In this document: positions 33,231 to 43,559 of the stretch, one piece after another | Layout of the letters: each line of letters starts with the position of its first letter | Numbering within the stretch: position 1 is the first letter of the stretch | Assembly: GCF_030247185.1 (NCBI RefSeq) | Contig: NC_080571.1 | Location: 84,205,025-84,269,024 of the forward strand | Reading direction: 5' to 3' | Origin: Malaya genurostris | Lineage: Eukaryota; Arthropoda; Insecta; Diptera; Culicidae | Length of the DNA: 64,000 nucleotides | Translations under genes and position numbers: made by a program | The notes under the pieces: generated by a model | What the model saw: the letters and a program-made list of their open reading frames with translations, nothing else | Databases searched by the model: none | Told to the model about the DNA's origin: nothing

Positions 33231-33990
33231 ACATGTCCAAAATAGCCTACCTCTTAATATGTTCTATTTTGTAATTCTATTAGTACATCAACTACACGTA
33301 CTAAGGCGTTGCGTTGTGACGATGGTGTTCATGCATTGCACACAAATTTTGTCATATTCTCGACTGAAAAAATGTTAAGTGCTTCGTAAGAAGTGATATT
33401 TCATATTAATGTCATTTTCACTCATATTGATCTACTCATGATAATCTCTGCTAACGAGTACTCCGGCAGTCGTTCACTGGGAATGATTAGGAATAAGAAA
33501 AGAAAAAAAAACGTCACTTGTCTAATGAAAGAACAACGACTCATCAAAACGGTGTCGCGAAGTTGATGATTTGAACCGGTATAAGATGTGTAATTCATTG
33601 CAAGCAAAAGCGGTACGACCATAGATTGTTCATTTAGGGGTTATCCTAGTTTTGTGAATATTTATAGCATATTGTTGTTCAAACTTCGAGTACTCGGCAA
33701 TTCTAAGAATAATAAAAAAGTTTCAGTTTATCAAGTGTTTGAGTTAGTCGAAGCTGAATTTTTTAAATTGCAGCAATGTGTACCTGTCAGAATAAACGGA
33801 ATGCGATTTAGGTTTGAGTAAGCAACTACCATATAATTTCCATTCATATAAAATTTTGATTCGTTGTTGAAGACTATAAATAGCATTTGAAATACGTATC
33901 GGTATTGTAACGTTTGTTATACTTACTGAAAGTGTAGTGAAGGTGTATTAGTAGAATTAAAAGGGTAATGATAAGTGTATTTATGCATCC
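33231..33990. other. AT-rich sequence, no gene
   Basis: ACGTATCGGTATTGTAACGT near 33895 is a diverged inverted fragment of the repeat at 36898-37088. Otherwise no element can be named. Confidence 0.4.
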
Positions 33991-33999
33991 GAATTAGTT

Positions 34000-34540
34000 G
34001 GTCGAGATTGAAAGATGTCTGTGTGAGTATTTGTACGTACGTGCACTCACTTATTCTCGAAGGCGGTTGAGCCGACTGCAACGAACGTTCATTCTATTGA
34101 AAGGTCCTGTTATCTTATATAAAATTACTGAATCTCATCCGGAACTACCTTCCAGTTTCGGAAATATTAGTTAATATATACCTAAAAAAATAAAAATTTG
34201 GCTCTGATTCTTCTTGGATATATCGGGATCGATTTTCACAAACTTAGTTTCAAATTAGGATGCATATTATCAATGAATTTTATTGAGATCCAACTTCCGT
34301 TTTGAAGTTACAGAGTGATTAGTACAAGAATTTCAATCTGAAGAGTGTTTTTTTACTACAAAGTCAAAAATGAACGGAATCTTCAAAACTGGTTAGCAAA
34401 ATCTTCTAGTTTTCAGATCTAGTTGGTTAACTTATTTCGGCATTACCGGTTACGGAAGTACAGGAAATAGTTATTATAAGCTTCTAAATGGAACTTACTT
34501 CGATTGATCGGAGACGATTGGATCAATTTAAATTAACGCT
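34000..34540. repeat. Diverged culicine interspersed repeat
   Basis: GGCGGTTGAGCCGACTGCAA, CGGAACTACCTTCCAGTTTC and GATCCAACTTCCGTTTTGAA show the order and spacing of the GGAACCGGAAGTCGGAT family in old, diverged form. Confidence 0.5.
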
Positions 34541-34663
34541 AGCCTTCATTGAAAATGACGAGGCAAAATATACAAAAAAGATGAGAGCGTAATGTCTGAG
34601 ACGGATGACGTGAATTCGGGAAAAACAGACAAGCTAATTTCACACATCCGAAGATCAATAATA

Positions 34664-34850
34664 ACCCGGGTTGGCGGTTCAATGCATATGACGCTGGTCT
34701 TACAAACCAGGAAGGATTCAAAGTGTCAGAAGGATCGTAGTACTAGCCATGCAATGATTCTGTACGCTAAGAATCGGCTGCGAAGTCTGTTGAAACAGAA
34801 AGGCCAAACTCCACAAAGGAATGTAATGCCATGACTTTGCTTTTTACATC
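34664..34850 (+). mobile_element. tRNA-related SINE, partial
   Basis: GGTTGGCGGTTCAATGCATA and GACGCTGGTCTTACAAACCA form a tRNA-like head with an A-box-like part. The region that should carry the B box appears deleted, because the head joins directly to GGAAGGATTCAAAGTGTCAG. The body has GGATCGTAGTACTAGCCATG, TCGGCTGCGAAGTCTGTTGA and CAGAAAGGCCAAA, which I associate with abundant Aedes SINEs of the Feilai type (from memory, not checked). It ends near GACTTTGCTTTTTAC. SINEs are transcribed by RNA polymerase III and moved by LINE proteins. Without a B box this copy is probably silent. Confidence 0.6.
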
Positions 34851-35647
34851 AATAATCGGGCGTACTATTTGATTGATTTAGAGAATTTTGCGAAATTTCA
34901 ATGCATCACTTGCATAATTGTAACGGTTCAATTACAAGATAGAACACACGAAAGTAAAAAAAAGACAGGGTTGAGGATGCACAAGACCGCTCAAAGCAAG
35001 AATGTAATTTTCAAATTCATTCATAAATGAAAAATCCACTACAAATCGTTTCCAGCCACCTAGGCTTTAGGTTGGGAATTAATGACATTAATTTCAATAG
35101 CTTACTTGTCACATCCTTGTCAAAGTATGTTGTATGCGGTTTGTTCAAATTTGGTTGAAATTTTGTGCGTCTTATTCTGGCACTGAATTTCACCTTCATG
35201 CTCGTTCATACCAAACATTTCAATTCAATTCAACAATTCAAACAAGTTCAATTTTGAGTTATTTAGTTATTACTAGTATAATGAAATCCTCAACAAATGT
35301 TTCATTTCGATTTCTTTTTCGATCCTCAGAGATTTTCATACCAAATATTGTGCGATACTCCGAATTGTTCTAAACCTTTAAGATTGTCTAGTCTTCAAAA
35401 TGAAATATTGTGAGTCTTTCGGACATCTTCTCAAAATCACTGAAACCGAAAATTATTCTCGAAATTCAATTACGTCGGTTGAAATTCGAATTTTGAAGCT
35501 TTTTAGACGTTTTTTTTTAAATTTGTTGATATTCGTTAAAATGTTTTGGTATCTTCTGTTCGATAGATGATAAGAACCTCAGGCATCATTTTATTCCTAC
35601 TTAAATTCTAAAAAAAATCCTGCACGTTTTTCATAACATCAGAAATA

Positions 35648-36572
35648 AAGGGTGATTTTTTAAGAGCTTGAGAACTTTTTTAAACAATAAAACGCATAAA
35701 ATTTGCAAAATCTCATCGGTTCTTTATTTTAAACGTTAGATTGGTACATGACATTTACTTTTTGAAGATAATTTCATTTAAATGTTGACCGCGGCTGCGT
35801 CTTAGGTGGTCCATTCGGAAAGTCCAATTTTGGGCAACTTTTTCGAGCATTTCGGCCGGAATAGCCCGAATTTCTTCGGAAATGTTGTCTTCCAAAGCTG
35901 GAATAGTTACTGGCTTATTTCTGTAGACTTTAGACTTGACGTAGCCCCACAAAAAATAGTCTAAAGGCGTCAAATCGCATGATCTTGGTGGCCAACTTAC
36001 CGGTCCATTTCTTGAGATGAATTGTTCTCCGAAGTTTTCCCTCAAAATGGCCATAGAATCGCGAGCTGTGTGGCATGTAGCGCCATCTTGTTGAAACCAC
36101 ATGTCAACCAAGTTCAGTTCTTCCATTTTTGGCAACAAAAAGTTTGTTAGCATCGAACGATAGCGATCGCCATTCACTGTAACGTTGCGTCCAACAGCAT
36201 CTTTGAAAAAATACGGTCCAATGATTCCACCAGCGTACAAACCACACCAAACAGTGCATTTTTCGGGATGCATGGGCAGTTCTTGAACGGCTTCTGGTTG
36301 CTCTTCACTCCAAATGCGGCAATTTTGCTTATTTACGTAGCCATTCAACCAGAAATGAGCCTCATCGCTGAACAAAATTTGTCGATAAAAAAGCGGATTT
36401 TCCGAATGGACCACCTAAGACGCAGCCGCGGTCAACATTTAAATGAAATTATCTTCAAAAAGTAAATGTCATGTACCAATCTAACGTTTAAAATAAAGAA
36501 CCGATGAGATTTTGCAAATTTTATGCGTTTTATTGTTTAAAAAAGTTCTCAAGCTCTTAAAAAATCACCCTT
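35648..36572 (-). mobile_element. Fold-back DD41D (rosa-type) element, copy 2
   Basis: The length is the same 925 bp and the architecture the same as the copy at 10200-11124, but in opposite orientation, with TA at 35646-35647 and 36573-36574. I found no difference from copy 1 in the parts I compared by eye, and the 219-codon frames are identical. Inverted arms of 174 bp lie at 35648-35821 and 36399-36572. It sits in the degenerate repeat tract, unrelated to the flanks of copy 1, so this is transposition and not a segmental duplication. Confidence 0.9.
35755..36414 (-). pseudogene. Transposase catalytic half, DD41D type (copy 2)
   Basis: The 219-codon frame is identical to that at 10358-11017, with aspartates in ILFSDEAHFW, WFQQDGATCHTA and LTPLDYFLWGY. 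It likewise opens without an ATG after an in-frame stop and lacks the DNA-binding half. Identity of the two frames indicates very recent amplification, or selection only for the DNA, since the frame has no start codon of its own. Confidence 0.8.
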
Positions 36573-36897
36573 TATTTTGAAATATCATAAAATCTTCTTA
36601 AAATAAATGTTCAGAGAATTTCCAACATCTTGTGATTTCTTTGAAATTTCAGAAATCTTCAGAAACATTCAGAAATCATTTGATATTTGTTAGAAATTTC
36701 ATAAAACCTGTTCTTTTGAAATCTGTTGAAATTTTTTGTATCTTCTGAAATATTATGATAACTTAGAACATCCTTTATCCTGAAACATCATGAGAACTTA
36801 GGACATTTCTTCGATATTTCTTGAAAACGTTCCAAACTCTTCAGAAGTCATCATTTTTACCTGGAGCTGTTAGCGGAATATATTCAATAGTTGCACT

Positions 36898-37088
36898 ATT
36901 TATGTACCATTTAATTCCACTATTTCACTGTCACGTTATTAGACTTTCACAAAGTCACTATACTTTAATGAAGCATAACAAACGTTACAATACAGATACG
37001 CGTATTTCGGAATGTTATTTACATCCTTCTTCAGTGTATCGGTGACAGTGAAATAGTGGAATTAAATGGTACATAAATAGTGCAACTA
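36898..37088. mobile_element. MITE with 47-bp perfect inverted ends
   Basis: The first 47 bases starting TAGTTGCACTATTTATGTAC are perfectly complementary to the last 47. If the outer TA is the target duplication, the inverted repeat itself is 45 bp. The interior carries CAAACGTTACAATACAGATA, GTATTTCGGAATGTTATTTA and CATCCTTCTTCAGTGTATCG. The same interior occurs without these long ends at 57500-57650 and, inverted and diverged, near 33895. Confidence 0.75.
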
Positions 37089-37399
37089 TCTTCAGAAGTG
37101 TTTCGAAATCTATTTGAATCATCGGCAATCTTATAAAAAAAATTTTTTCGATATCTTCTGATTTTTTTTAAAAATTGACAAATGTTTTGCAGTTTTTAGG
37201 AATATTTAATAATGAATTGCAATTCTTTCAAATCTGTTGAATAATTTTGGAAATATGAAACTGAATCTTTTGGAGCTTTCTGAAAACTCAATCTTATGAA
37301 GTTTTCTAATAAATTTAGAAACCTTTGTGAATTTTATGAAATTTTCTATATGATACGAATTCGTGCAAAGTGGATCTTCAATCTCAACTAAAGTAATTT

Positions 37400-37676
37400 C
37401 CGCGGACCCACACGGACCGAAGAATGCGGCCAACATGAACATTCACCAACGCCATATGGAAGACTCTCATGAAATATTCAATTCACCGGCCACTGCCGAT
37501 CACCAGCTGAAGGCTGGATCTGCCAAAGTCAACCATTGCGACCCAAATATGACATTACTCAATGATACAACCCTAGTTTTAAGTTAGTCGTAAATTAAAA
37601 TTAGTAAAAGCCCTTGGCATCTTAGAGCTTAAGCAGTGTGCCTTAAACATTATATTCTTGAATAAAAAAAAAAAAA
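37400..37676 (+). mobile_element. 5'-truncated retroposon with polyA and 14-bp target duplication
   Basis: AACTAAAGTAATTT occurs at 37386-37399 and again at 37677-37690. The insert ends in TTGAATAAAAAAA with a poly-A run, which is the expected structure of a 5'-truncated LINE. The short coding part reads DHQLKAGSAKVNHCDPNMTL and LNDTTLVLS before a stop, then about 100 bp of 3' UTR (TTAGTCGTAAATTAAAATTA). I take it as the 3' end of a non-LTR retrotransposon ORF. A processed host transcript is the alternative. Confidence 0.75.
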
Positions 37677-37690
37677 AACTAAAGTAATTT

Positions 37691-38260
37691 AAATTATTCT
37701 TATGGAAAACACAATATTCACTGAATTTACTTTTGTTTGTCGTTTGATACCGTCCTAAATGAATGAGATGAACAAATTTAACGAACAAGGTACGGGTATA
37801 GGCATGGCCGTACACAGTATATATGTACGGTGTGCTGTTTTGTCGAGTTGCCACTGAGATTTGGGTGCTCCACAAGGTAGCGCTGTAACAGAGCTGGAAT
37901 GAAGAATGTATGGTGGCTCGAGTTCCAAAGTATAAATAGTTCATAATTAGTTACGTTTACTGATTCAATAACAAGATTGCATTCACTTTCCATTTTTGAA
38001 AAAATCGCATTCTAATGATTATTTCTTCTACTTTCCATTTCAGGTAAGCAACAAGACGATTGTATTGTTCTGTGGAAATTGTAAGTTGTACCTTGTTTCT
38101 TGATAAATTGTTGAAGTCCACGGCTTACAGGTTACCGTTGTTACAGAACACATCTCTGCTCTCAATTTGGGAGCCATGTTTAGGCTAAAAAAAACATTCT
38201 GAACATTCGAGAAAAAAACTGTATAGAACATTGATATTTTACACTGTTCTTTTTGAAATT
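37691..38260. other. Low-copy AT-rich stretch containing a splice-site-like cluster
   Basis: No transposon or gene can be identified. The notable feature is the splice-site-like cluster at 37991-38086 (separate entry). Confidence 0.4.
37991..38086 (+). promoter_or_regulatory. Candidate recursive (ratchet) splice site
   Basis: CTAAT (38012-38016) matches the insect branch-point consensus. A pyrimidine-rich run TTATTTCTTCTACTTTCCAT follows, then TTCAG ending at 38043 directly joined to GTAAGC at 38044. An acceptor fused to a donor is the structure of a recursive splice site, known from long Drosophila introns. A second donor-like GTAAGT starts at 38081, which would define a 37-nt recursive exon (38044-38080). 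This would place the window inside a long intron of a plus-strand gene. It is a sequence match only. Confidence 0.4.
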
Positions 38261-38261
38261 T

Positions 38262-38365
38262 CCTTCGAGCTTCGTCTTCGACACTTCCATGCAATAGCAG
38301 TTCAAAGTGGACTGCCTATACCCCGTAGCAGTTCGACTTGAATTGCTAAGCAGATGCTAAATGGA
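38262..38365 (+). repeat. Fragment of the ACGTTTCGTC palindromic repeat family
   Basis: CTTCGTCTTCGACACTTCCA, AGCAGTTCAAAGTGGACTGC and GAATTGCTAAGCAGATGCTA follow the order of one arm of the 50573-50893 palindrome, with divergence. Confidence 0.5.
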
Positions 38366-38369
38366 CTAA

Positions 38370-39560
38370 CAGAGTGGGAAAAAGCCCACTCCAGTTGGAA
38401 CAGATTTGTCATTATCAGATTGGTGTAAAAACCATTATCTTTTGAAAACAATTACATTATAACTACGCAACATTCTAAAAATTACTACAAACAATTTATA
38501 ACAAATTAAATTATAACAAACCACCATCGTCAAATTATTGTAGATCGCTTGATTGTTTCAGCAAAGCGGTGTGAAGGCTTTCCAAACTCAAACAACTCTT
38601 CTGCTGCAGTGAATGTTTTTATGCTTGCAGTAATTGGCTCGTTATACAGTCCTATGCAATCTGTGCCGAAGCAGGTTTGTGATACGTCGTGAACTATTCG
38701 ATACTCGAAAATTAAGATCATAAACCAGTTTAAGAGCATCCATCTCCGTTTTTCTACGTCTCTGTAACGAGTCGATTCCTAACAATTAGCATTCATCCGA
38801 ATATGGTTGCAAGTTGACTGGATCTCTTCACGGTAACTTTCGTAATGCCATGCGAACCAATCATTTCTGCACTCGTTCAATTCTGAGGCTCCACGATACT
38901 TGAACGCAGATTACCGACTCGTTTTCGAGAACGAGGGCGGACGAGTGAGCAATACAATGCCTTTAGGCAATGCGGATCTTTAAGGTCCCTTGCAATATTA
39001 GCGATGAAATTCAATTGACGTGTAGCTTTCGAAACTATTTGTGACCGATAAACATCGAACGTCAGTGTTGCATCCAACTGTACTCCAAGATCACACACTT
39101 GATTCGCTGTTGAGATAATTGTACCACCAGTGTTATAGTCAAATATGACTGGCGGTGAAATCCGATGGAAAGTGATATAATTTGGATACATTTATGATGA
39201 ATTTGTTTTTCCTGCACCAATCAGCAGACATCGTAGTAGTCGACAATTATCTATACTGCGAACAACGAGATTCAGTTTAAATCATCTGCGTAGACTAATT
39301 TACATCCTGCTACCGAAAGCAACGCCACATCATTGAAAAATAATACAAATAGCAGTGGTCCTAAATTATTACCTGATTAATTCGAAAACTCGGATGATGT
39401 GCTGTGGTCTATTTATAATGTGCAATTTCCTATCGGAAAGATATGCGTTTAACCAAAATACGAGTTGCGATGATAATCCAAGGCGAAATAATTTGCAAAA
39501 AGTTTTTTTTATGATCTGTAATATAAGGGACATTCGCACTACTGACTCATTCTCGTATTG
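38370..39560 (-). pseudogene. LINE reverse transcriptase fragment, same family as 23.4-24.4 kb
   Basis: On the minus strand the catalytic motif LVYADDLN is near 39300-39278, preceded by FNDVALLSVAGCK and a palm region of the SNLGPLL type. The frame 39191-38877 gives VCDLGVQLDATLTFDVYRSQ and IARDLKDPHCLKALYCSLVR, the thumb and post-RT region of a CR1/Jockey-like LINE. Stops occur within and around these blocks. The 3' UTR near 38375-38420 (complement of GAGTGGGAAAAAGCCCACT) matches the other copy. Confidence 0.7.
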
Positions 39561-39734
39561 AATTTAGTTCGAGAACTAAAATGATGTTAGCAGAGGTGTT
39601 GCGAAATTCTGTACGCTTGTACCCAAATCAAACACTCGGAAGCAGAATAATTCACAATATATAACAAGACCCAGAACCACTACGCTGCTACCCGATAAAT
39701 AATTTTTATAGTTGCATACTTTTAGGCGCATTGA

Positions 39735-39850
39735 TATAATTGCTTGTATTTACGTTTCGTCTTTGACTCATCAGTGCATGGCAGTTGAACTGCCACGCCA
39801 TTCAGCAATTCAATTTAGCAAGACCTAAAGTTAACTGTACTCGAGGCACT
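39735..39850 (+). repeat. Fragment of the ACGTTTCGTC palindromic repeat family
   Basis: ATTTACGTTTCGTCTTTGAC, TCATCAGTGCATGGCAGTTG and AAGACCTAAAGTTAACTGTA match one arm of the palindrome at 50573-50893 in plus orientation. Confidence 0.6.
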
Positions 39851-40265
39851 AAATTTGCACCGAAGGACATACTGGTCGTTTTCAGTTAGTAATCATCTAG
39901 AACTTTTGGTTAAAAAATAACCGACATTGATATAACTTTGACAGGTTTCAGTGAGCCGTGGCTGTCAATTCGGTTTGTCACGTTCTTCGTAACCAAGAGA
40001 ATGGAGAATAATGAACAATCGACTACTTCTGAATGATTTTCACGTACGATTGCACATTTCTATGATTGTTTCTTTGATCGACCAATTCAATTTATAGTCG
40101 TTTTTCGAACTGTACCCCCACCCCTAAAGAAAATCACTTCGAAACATAATAACAATTGCAAGTTTGTTATTCTAGAAATGAGTTAATTATGAAACGTGAG
40201 TCATTTCAATAAATAACACCGAAGCTAAACTATGACCACTGTTTGAACCAACTCATTCCCACTAT
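39851..40265. other. No gene seen
   Basis: AT-rich sequence between a repeat fragment and a GC-richer island. No element was recognised. Confidence 0.4.
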
Positions 40266-41370
40266 CCAAAACACTTTATACCGTATCACCGCTATTTTTT
40301 GTCCATTTCCCCGTGCGCTCGATGTGTTGTTCGACCGACCTACCTCGCGCCCCATCCGTCTCTCTCTCTCGCACCCACCGATTGGTTCGTTGGATGGTAG
40401 GTAGGTTGGTTGGTTGGTTCGTTGGTTGGTTGGTTGGATGCTTGGTTGGTTGGCTGATTCTGTAACGTGAGTCGACGTTCGTTGTCGTCGTCATCGTCGC
40501 CCCGGTCGGTTCTCGGTGTGTTTTGTGCGACACGGCATGGACCTGATGGGGCCACATTTTGCGTCGGTCGAGGCTTCCGAACAACGAGCTCCGTAGTCCG
40601 GATGCCTGCCTGAACCCGACTTTTGCCTCGAGCCGGTCGGTTCCGAGTCCAAACCCGAGATGATGAGCATGGCACCGAACACCGATGCTCTGCTATTTGC
40701 GCTAAGCGAGTGTCCCTTGTGTGCTTCCCATTTTCTATGCTGTCGCATCACACCCCTCGTTCGTTCGTTCGTTCGTTCATGGAACACACGCTCATTTATT
40801 CACCTACCGCCGCCCACCAACCTAGTGGATAAGAAGACGGGTTGTGGGGATTCGGGACAGAGATGCTAGCTGGCAGCAATTGCAAGAACATTTTCGGCGA
40901 ATGCCTGAAATACACAAGGCACACTCAGAATTAGTAAGAAAGTGCCATGCCATGAAGAGAGAAGATCCGATGTGGTGGGAAGGGGACATTTCAACGTTGA
41001 GCTGAGACAGCAACCCTGGCAACAGGAGTATCATCCGGCGAGCGCATGCTACCCTACCCAGTCGGTGTGTGAGCCAAATCGAGCCCGGGTTGTCTGAGGA
41101 ACCCAGGGGAAGCAGCAGAAGCAGCAAAAACTCTACACATCTCCACTGCCAGTGAGACGGAATATAAATGATGTTTTTGTTATATTGTTGTATACCCAGG
41201 CGTATAAAGAGGGAATCAAGCGTCGTACACAGGCAGCGAAGAATTAGAGAAGAGAAAAACCCCGAGAAAATGACAGGGGAAAAAGCGAAATAAATATGCC
41301 AGCGTCGGCAACAGCAGCAGCAGTGAGGAAAAAGCAAGTTTTTTTTTTGGTGCTAGATGTGGGATTTCGT
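40266..41370. other. GC-richer low-copy island with several microsatellites
   Basis: TTGG units run at 40382-40455 and GTTC units near 40757-40778. CGTCGT words are near 40480-40500 and CAG words near 41310-41325. The long minus-strand frame 41337-40822 is a compositional shadow rich in Cys and Leu with no domain. As with the other islands, a promoter or 5' exon is possible but unproven. Confidence 0.35.
40382..40455. repeat. TTGG microsatellite, imperfect
   Basis: About 15 tetranucleotide units are interrupted by TTCG, GATG and GTAG variants. Confidence 0.85.
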
Positions 41371-42100
41371 TTGTTGATTTGGTTCTGGCTAGTGTTGCCA
41401 GCCAGCGGATCGAATCGGATGTCGAATATAGAAATGCTATATATTTATTGATTTACGTTTGCAATTCAATTGGTCTTCGTTAACGATTAGTGTTTATTCT
41501 TGTTAAGAAGTAAAACCATCTTGAATTCGTTTCAAGCCTTAATTAGTATCTGATGAGAAAAAAAACAGCTTGGAAAAAGACTGACAAATAAAACAGCAGA
41601 AATGAAAATTTGCGAAAAAAATACCAAAAAGACGCGCGGTTTCTCCTATCCGAGCAAATTGTTCTGTCAATTGAACTACCCTACATATGAAACACACGCA
41701 GAATAAATCCAATTGAACCGAACATGTTCAACTGTCCTCCAGTTCAATTGATATTCATGTTTAAACGACATCCTTCCCACAAGAGAAAAAAATACACATT
41801 GCATCACCAGTCTAATTCACTCTATGCTTTCACTGTCAGACAATGTTTTGATATAAACTTACTTACCTTACCGGTTAGGTTAAAGCCTTGCTGTATGTAG
41901 AAGCCGTCTCCGTTCCATTCGGTCCATTGCTGTGCTTGTCGTCCGCCTCGCAGTTGAGGGTGGGTTTCTTTTTCAAAGGGTTTTATAAAAAAGGCGGGTG
42001 AATAATGTCATCGTCATAACCGGATGACGTGGATGTTTTCTTCATACTTCCAAATATCGATTGTTTGATTGATTGTATTTGGATATACATTTAGTAGTAG
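41371..42100. other. Mostly unassigned; small LINE-like fragment inside
   Basis: No gene is seen. At 41860-41965 the text TTACCTTACCGGTTAGGTTA, AGAAGCCGTCTCCGTTCC and GCAGTTGAGGGTGGGT resembles, on the minus strand, a sequence block I associate with the ends of mosquito LINE ORF2 (DRMERRRLL-like). That part is low confidence. Confidence 0.3.
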
Positions 42101-42102
42101 TA

Positions 42103-42339
42103 GGGTAACAGAGGTATTTTGGCCCACTTTAGAATTGATTTTATTTTGGCCCACTTTATAAAAATATCCACCAAATATTGTGATATCTTTAAAAACCCCT
42201 CCCGCAATAGGTAATTTAATGTGATTAGCTTCAAATTGATGCAAAATGAGTTACTTAACAACGATAAAATCCGATGAAATCGATAAAGTTTGTTAGGTGG
42301 GCCAAAATATATGAAGTGGCCAAAATACCTCTGTTACCC
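42103..42339. mobile_element. MITE with GGGTAACAGAGGTATTTTGG ends
   Basis: The element starts GGGTAACAGAGGTATTTTGG and ends in the complement of the same 20 bases plus CC, with TA on both sides (42101-42102 and 42340-42341). Length is 237 bp. TTGGCCCACTTTA occurs twice near the left end. The TA duplication suggests a Tc1/mariner-type source. A truncated copy lies at 51235-51350. Confidence 0.8.
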
Positions 42340-42341
42340 TA

Positions 42342-43555
42342 CGACTTGTTAACATTAAACGTTCTCTACCATACTGCGAAATTATAGAACCGATTATAAG
42401 ATTTTCATAGTTATCTAATTCAATGGACGAAACATATAACCACCAAGAGATACAACAAACTGAATTTCTTGATTGTAGTATTGTAGATTTGAAATAAGCT
42501 CAACGGAAGAAAATATCGAAAGCAGTTCTGTTTCTGTCGATTTGTTGATCCAAAAAAGAACGGAATCATGGAATTTCTTTGATGGTTTGATGGATACACT
42601 ATCTTTCTCATTTGTCGAAAAACTTTGTTGAAAATGGTTCACAGAACAAGTCCGTGCTGAATAGTTCTCTCGGAGGTCTCTTGTAAACGCAAGGACGCTT
42701 TGTTGTAATCTTCCATAGGGCAATAATTACCCCCTCGACAATTGCACACATTGCGAAATAATTCAATACTAAGGCTAGTTAGTTGAACGAAAGGGTTCTC
42801 TCTAGAAATTTTCATCTATACAACTGAATGCCTTGCCTATTGAGCTATTCTACACCAAATCGCCCAGAAATGGCAAAATTCTCGAACGACCCCCTTCGAT
42901 TTGCATGAAACTTTTCGTGTGTAATCGGTATGGTAAATGGAGTATTTTGCACTGGTTAAGAATTTTTTTTTACTCAAGACTAAGTTTTGATAAGGGCTTA
43001 TGTGTTTGACGCCACATTATTTTTAAATAATCATAACACAAAATCTACAAGTTCTACAAAAATTGTTGCCTAAGAAGAAGTTGTCAATAATGAATAATTT
43101 TTTTCATGCTTAAGTTTATTTTTCAATATTATCAGTTATTAGACCGCTCGATTTTGCTTATTTTATATCACGAAAAAGTCAAGTTTCAAGGATACTAATA
43201 AATGTTTGAAAAGGTTGGAGAGGTGATCGATAAAAAGTTTCTCGAAGATTTTTTTTTAACAATTTTTGGAAAGCGATGTTTTGATTGGAATTATTTTCCA
43301 TGCTGAGCTCAATAAAAAAGCTCATAGAGAGCTGTGCAGTAATTTTCGAGATATATGAGAAACAAAATCGAGTATATGGATATTTCACGAGAAAACGTCT
43401 TACTTATCAATTGTAAAATTTTTTAGGTTTGGAATCCTAAAATTTGGAAATTTTGATCAAATTCTTCTTTGACAACAATGGGAGCATTGTTTTAGAGATA
43501 TTTTGAAAACAAAACCGAAAAATAACACTGGCTTGTAAAAGTTCCCATTTTTCAA
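42342..43555. other. AT-rich sequence, no gene
   Basis: Frames on both strands are short and AT-driven. No termini, repeats or RNA genes could be identified. Confidence 0.4.
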
Positions 43556-43559
43556 TGAA

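Larger units (their letters stand above)
35200..37380. repeat. Degenerate TTTGAAATTTCTTCAGAA-type repeat tract
   Basis: Short variant words (CTTCAGAAA, TTTGAAATTT, TTGAAATCTTCTG, GGAACATTTC) repeat irregularly over about 1 kb once the two inserted elements are removed (35648-36572 and 36898-37088). The tract looks like an old satellite-like or slippage-derived sequence. No gene is visible. Confidence 0.45.

Noticed and set aside
40822..41337. 171-codon minus-strand frame in a GC-richer island
   Set aside because: Composition is driven by GCT/CAG words and biased base content, with no domain, no splice context and no similarity I recognise.
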